Of a DNA stretch of 64,000 nt, positions 60,600 through 64,000 are shown piece after piece. Every line of letters starts with the position of its first letter. Within the stretch, counting starts at the first letter, position 1. The translations under genes were made by a program, and so were the position numbers. The stretch comes from Prostheceraeus crozeri (lineage: Eukaryota; Platyhelminthes; Polycladida; Euryleptidae), in assembly GCA_907163375.1 (NCBI GenBank), contig CAJQUW010014304.1, positions 1 through 64,000 on the forward strand, in the 5' to 3' direction. The notes under the pieces are model-generated. The model was not told the origin of the DNA, did no database searches, and saw nothing but the letters and a program-made list of their open reading frames with translations.

Positions 60600-63500
60600 T
60601 AGATGCGGATGTTGTATTCTGTGGGAGGAAATGTGGATGTTAAAGTCTGTGGGAGGAGATGTAGATGTTGAAGTCCGGGGGAATAGATGCGGATGTTGAA
60701 GTCCGGGGGTAGTAGATGCGGATGTTGAACTCCGGGGGAGTAGATGCGGATGTTGAAGTCTGGAGGAGTAGATGCGGATGTTGACGTCCGTGGGAGGACA
60801 TGCGGATGTTGAACTCTGCAGGAGTAGATGAGGATGTTAAAGTTTGTGGGAGGAGATGTGGATGTTGAAGTCTGTGGGAGTAGATGTGGATGACAAAGTC
60901 TGTAAGATTAAATGCGGATTTTGAAGTCTGCGGGAGTAGATGCGGACTTTGAAGTCTGTGGGAGTAGATGCGGATGTTGGGGTCTGTAGGAGTAGATGCG
61001 GACGTTGAAGTCTGCGGGAGTAGATGCGGATGTTGAAGTCTGTGGGAGTAGATGCAGATGTTGAAGTCTGCGGAAGTAGATGCGATTGTTGGAGTCTGCG
61101 GGAGTAGATGCTGATGTTGATGTCTGCGGTAGTAGATGCGGATTTTGCAGTCTGCAGGACTAGTTTCGAATGTTGAAGTCTGCAGAAATAGATGCGAATG
61201 TTGAAGTCTGCGGGCGTAGATGCGGATGTTGAAGTCTGTGGGAGGAGATGCGGATGTTGAAGTTTGCGGGAGTAGTTGCGGATGTTGAAGCTTGCAGGAA
61301 TAGATGTGGTTGTTGAAGTCTACGGGAGCAGGTGAGGATTTTGAAGTCTGCGGGAGTAGATGCCGATGTTGAAGTCAGTGGAAGTAGATGCGGATGTTGA
61401 AGTCTGCGGTAGTGGATGTGGATGCTGAAGTCTGCGGGAGTGAATGCGGATGTTGAATTCTGCGGAAGTAGATGAGGATTTTGAAGTCTGCATGTGTTAG
61501 ATGCCGATGTTCACGTCCACGGGAGTAGATGCGGATGTTGTAGTCTGTGGGAGGAGATGTGGATGTTAAAGTCTGAAGGAGTAGATGCGGATGTTGAAGC
61601 CTGCGGGAGTTGATGCGGATGTTGACGTCTGTGGGAGGACATACGGATGTTGAAGTCTGCAGGAGTAGATGAGGATGTTAAAGTTTGTGGGAGGAGATGT
61701 GGATGTTGAAGTCTGTGGGAGTAGATGCGGATGTTGAAGTCTGTGGGAGTAGATGCGGATGTTGAAGTCTGCAGGAGTAGATGCGGATGTTGAAGTCTGT
61801 GGGAGTAGATGCGGATGTTGAAGTCCGGGGGTAGTAGATGCGGATGTTGAACTCCGGGGGAGTAGATGCGGATGTTGAAGTCTGGAGGAGTAGATGCGGA
61901 TGTTGAAGTCTGTGGAAGTAGATGCGGATGTGTAGGTTTGTAGGAGTCGATGCTGATTTTGAAGTCTATGGTAGTAGATGTGGATGTTGATGTCTGCGGG
62001 AGTAGATGCGGATGTTGAAGTCTGTGGGAGGAGATGCGGATGTTGAAGTCTGAGGGAGTAGATGTGGATGTTGAAGTCTACGGGAGTAGATTAGGATTAT
62101 GATGTCTGAAGTGTTAGATGCCGATGTTGAAGTCAGTGGTAGTAGATCCGGATGTTGAAGTCTGTGGAAGTAGATGCGGATGTCTAGGTTTGTAGGAGTC
62201 GATGCTGATTTTAAAGTCTATGGTAGTAGATGTGGACGTTGATGTCTGCGGGAGTAGATGCGGATGTCGAATTCTGCGTCAGTAGACAAGGATGTTGAAG
62301 TCTGCGGCAGTAGATGCGGATGTTGAAGCCTGCGGGAGTAGATGCGGATGTTGACGTCTGTGGGAGGACATACGGATTTTGAAGTCTGCAGGAGTAGATG
62401 AGGATGTTAAAGTTTGTGGGAGGAGAGGTGGATGTTGAAGTCTGTGGGAGTAGATGCGGATGACAAAGTCTGCAAGAATAAATGCGGATTTTGAAGTCTG
62501 CGGGAGTAGATGCGGACTTTGAAGTCTGTGGGAGTAGATGCGGATGTTGGGGTCTGTAGGAGTAGATGCGGATGTTGAAGTCTGCGGGAGTAGATGCGGA
62601 TGTTGAAGTCTGTGGGAGTAGATGCAGATGTTGAAGTCTGCGGAAGTAGATGCGATTGTTGGAGTCTGCGGGAGTATATGCTGATGTTGATGTCTGCGGG
62701 AGTAGATGCGGATTTTGAAGTCTGCAGGACTAGTTTCGAATGCTGAAGTCTGCAGGAATAGATGCGAATGTTGAAGTCTGAGGGAGTAGATGTGGATGTT
62801 GAAGTCTGCAGGAATAGATGTGGTTGTTGAAGTCTACGGGAGTAGATGGAGATTATGATGTCTGAAGTGTTAGATGCCGATGTTGAAGTTTGCGGGAGTG
62901 AATGCGGATGTTGAAGTCTGCGGGAGTAGATGCGGATCTTGTAGTCTGTGGGAGGAGATGTGGATGTTAAAGTCTGTGGGAGGAGATGTAGATGTTGAAG
63001 TCCGGGGGAATAGATGCGGATGTTGAAGTCTGGAGGAGTAGATGCGGATGTTGAAGTCTGTGGAAATAGATGCGGATGTCTAGGTTTGTAGGAGTCGATG
63101 CTGATTTTGAAGTCTATGGTAGTAGATGTGGATGTTGATGTCTGCGGGAGTAGATGCGGATGTTGAAGTCTGAGGGAGTAGATGTGGATGTTGAAGTCTA
63201 CGGGAGTAGATGCGGATGTTGACGTCTGTGGGAGGACATACGGATGTTGAAGTCTGCAGGAGTAGATGCCGATGTTGAAGTCAGTGGTAGTAGATCCGGA
63301 TGTTGAAGTCTGTGGAAGTAGATGCGGATGTCTAGGTTTGTAGGAGTCGATGCTGATTTTGAAGTCTATGGTAGTAGATGTGGATGTTGATGTCTGCGGG
63401 AGTAGATGCGGATGTTGAAGCCTGCGGGAGTAGATGCGGATGTTTACGTCTGTGGGAGGACATACGGATGTTGAAGTCTGCAGGAGTAGATGCGGACTTT

Positions 63501-64000
63501 CAAGTCTGTGGGAGTAGATGCGGATGTTGGGGTCTGTAGGAGTAGATGCGGATGTTGAAGTCTGCGGGAGTAGATGCGGATGTTGAAGTCTGCGGGAGTA
63601 GATGCAGATGTTGAAGTCTGCGGAAGTAGATGCGGATGTTGAAGTCTGCGGGAGTAGATGCTGATGTTGATGTCTGCGGGAGTAGATGCGGATTTTGAAG
63701 TCTGCAGGACTAGTTTCGAATGTTGAAGTCTGCAGGAATAGATGCGAATGTTGAAGTCTGCGGGCGTAGATGCGGATGTTGAAGTCTGTGGGAGGTGATG
63801 CGGATGTTGAAGTTTGCGGGAGTAGTTGCGGATGTTGAAGTCCGAGGGAGTAGATGGGGATTATGATGTCTGAAGTGTTAGATGCCGATGTTGAAGTCTG
63901 TGGAAGTAGATGCGGATGTTGGAGTCTGAGGGAGTAGATGTGTATGTTGAAGTCTGCGGGAATAGATGTGGTTGTTGAAGTCTGCGGGAGCAGGTGAGGA
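60600..64000. repeat. Satellite outer zone, diverged monomers with 1.0-1.6-kb recurrences
   Basis: Monomers such as ACTAGTTTCGAATG (near 61160, 62735, 63710) and GTCGATGCTGATTTTGAAG (near 61945, 63090, 63350; with AAAG near 62205) mark repeated segments. Variants here are rarely shared with the 30-49 kb core, so the outer zone has its own duplication history. Confidence 0.7.

Larger units (their letters stand above)
29729..64000. repeat. 28-bp minisatellite array with higher-order structure, at least 34.3 kb
   Basis: The monomer is 28 bp; a consensus-like copy is 32311-32338, with GGAGTAGATGCGGATGTTGA as its core. About 1,220 monomers fit in the window, and the array runs off the right edge. 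Length is strictly kept, with a few 27-, 29- and 30-bp monomers. The plus strand is G-rich (12 G, 3 C in the consensus). The minus strand of the consensus has no stop in any frame. Because 28 is not a multiple of 3, each frame cycles through all three phases every 84 nt and gives a 28-residue repeat (LQHPHLLPQ, TSTSASTPA, DFNIRIYSRR). Long minus-strand frames here (up to about 630 codons) are therefore expected by-products, and I do not annotate them as genes. Confidence 0.95.

Noticed and set aside
29729-64000. CRISPR array
   Set aside because: Repeats are contiguous 28-mers without unique spacers, and the sequence is eukaryotic.
29729-64000. Telomeric repeat
   Set aside because: The monomer has no TTAGG or TTAGGG-type motif. 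A subtelomeric or pericentromeric position is possible but cannot be shown here.

Overview
The window reads as animal genomic DNA, most likely from an arthropod. The evidence is the resident elements: a protein-primed PolB of Polinton type with an endonuclease VII-like domain, a Penelope-like element with its GIY-YIG domain ahead of the RT, a LINE whose ORF1 has PHD and CCHC fingers, piggyBac-like and Tc1/IS630-like transposase remnants, and a 60-nt GT-AG intron. A hemipteran-like insect is my guess and is not proven. I see no convincing host protein-coding gene, tRNA or rRNA. The bases fall into two parts: an A+T-rich graveyard of mobile elements (1-29.7 kb) and a G-skewed tandem satellite (29.7-64 kb, running off the right edge).

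Left part. At 0.3-0.85 kb lies the 3' tail of a LINE. It abuts the C-terminal end of a fossil PolB gene on the minus strand (0.9-3.7 kb) with zinc-finger-like sequence upstream (4.25-4.6 kb). Divergent from it is a small, whole-looking acidic protein gene (5.08-5.53 kb). A minus-strand Cys-rich and coiled-coil gene with a 60-nt intron follows (6.7-7.8 kb), and its 3' part is partly duplicated. Next are a 486-bp tandem repeat with G runs (8.6-9.7 kb), a Tc1/IS630-like transposase remnant (10.1-10.5 kb), a 111-bp tandem repeat (11.5 kb), a 1.56-kb foldback element with arms built of 76-bp subrepeats (12.0-13.6 kb), and two hairpins (14.26 and 16.07 kb).

Middle part. A near full-length LINE (16.9-21.5 kb) has lost the fingers and first palm segment of its RT by an internal deletion. 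A hAT-like nonautonomous element lies at 22.75-23.56 kb and a piggyBac-like transposase fossil at 24.3-25.0 kb on the minus strand. At 25.5-29.7 kb there is a tandem of two Penelope-like copies with permuted domain order (Naiad type): a 5'-truncated RT copy, a spacer, then GIY-YIG followed by RT. The spacer holds two notable RNA structures. One is an interleaved-stem pseudoknot resembling the P1/P2 topology of HDV-like ribozymes. The other is an excellent match to the histone mRNA 3' stem-loop.

Right part. From about 29.73 kb to the end the DNA is a 28-bp minisatellite with nested higher-order duplications, for example a 2.6-kb block repeated at an offset of exactly 169 monomers and a 3.05-kb tandem pair. 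Long minus-strand reading frames there are a by-product of a stop-free 28-mer (3 x 28 = 84 nt = 28 codons) and are not annotated as genes. The array starts inside the truncated 3' end of the second Penelope-like copy, so that junction is the main structural boundary of the window.
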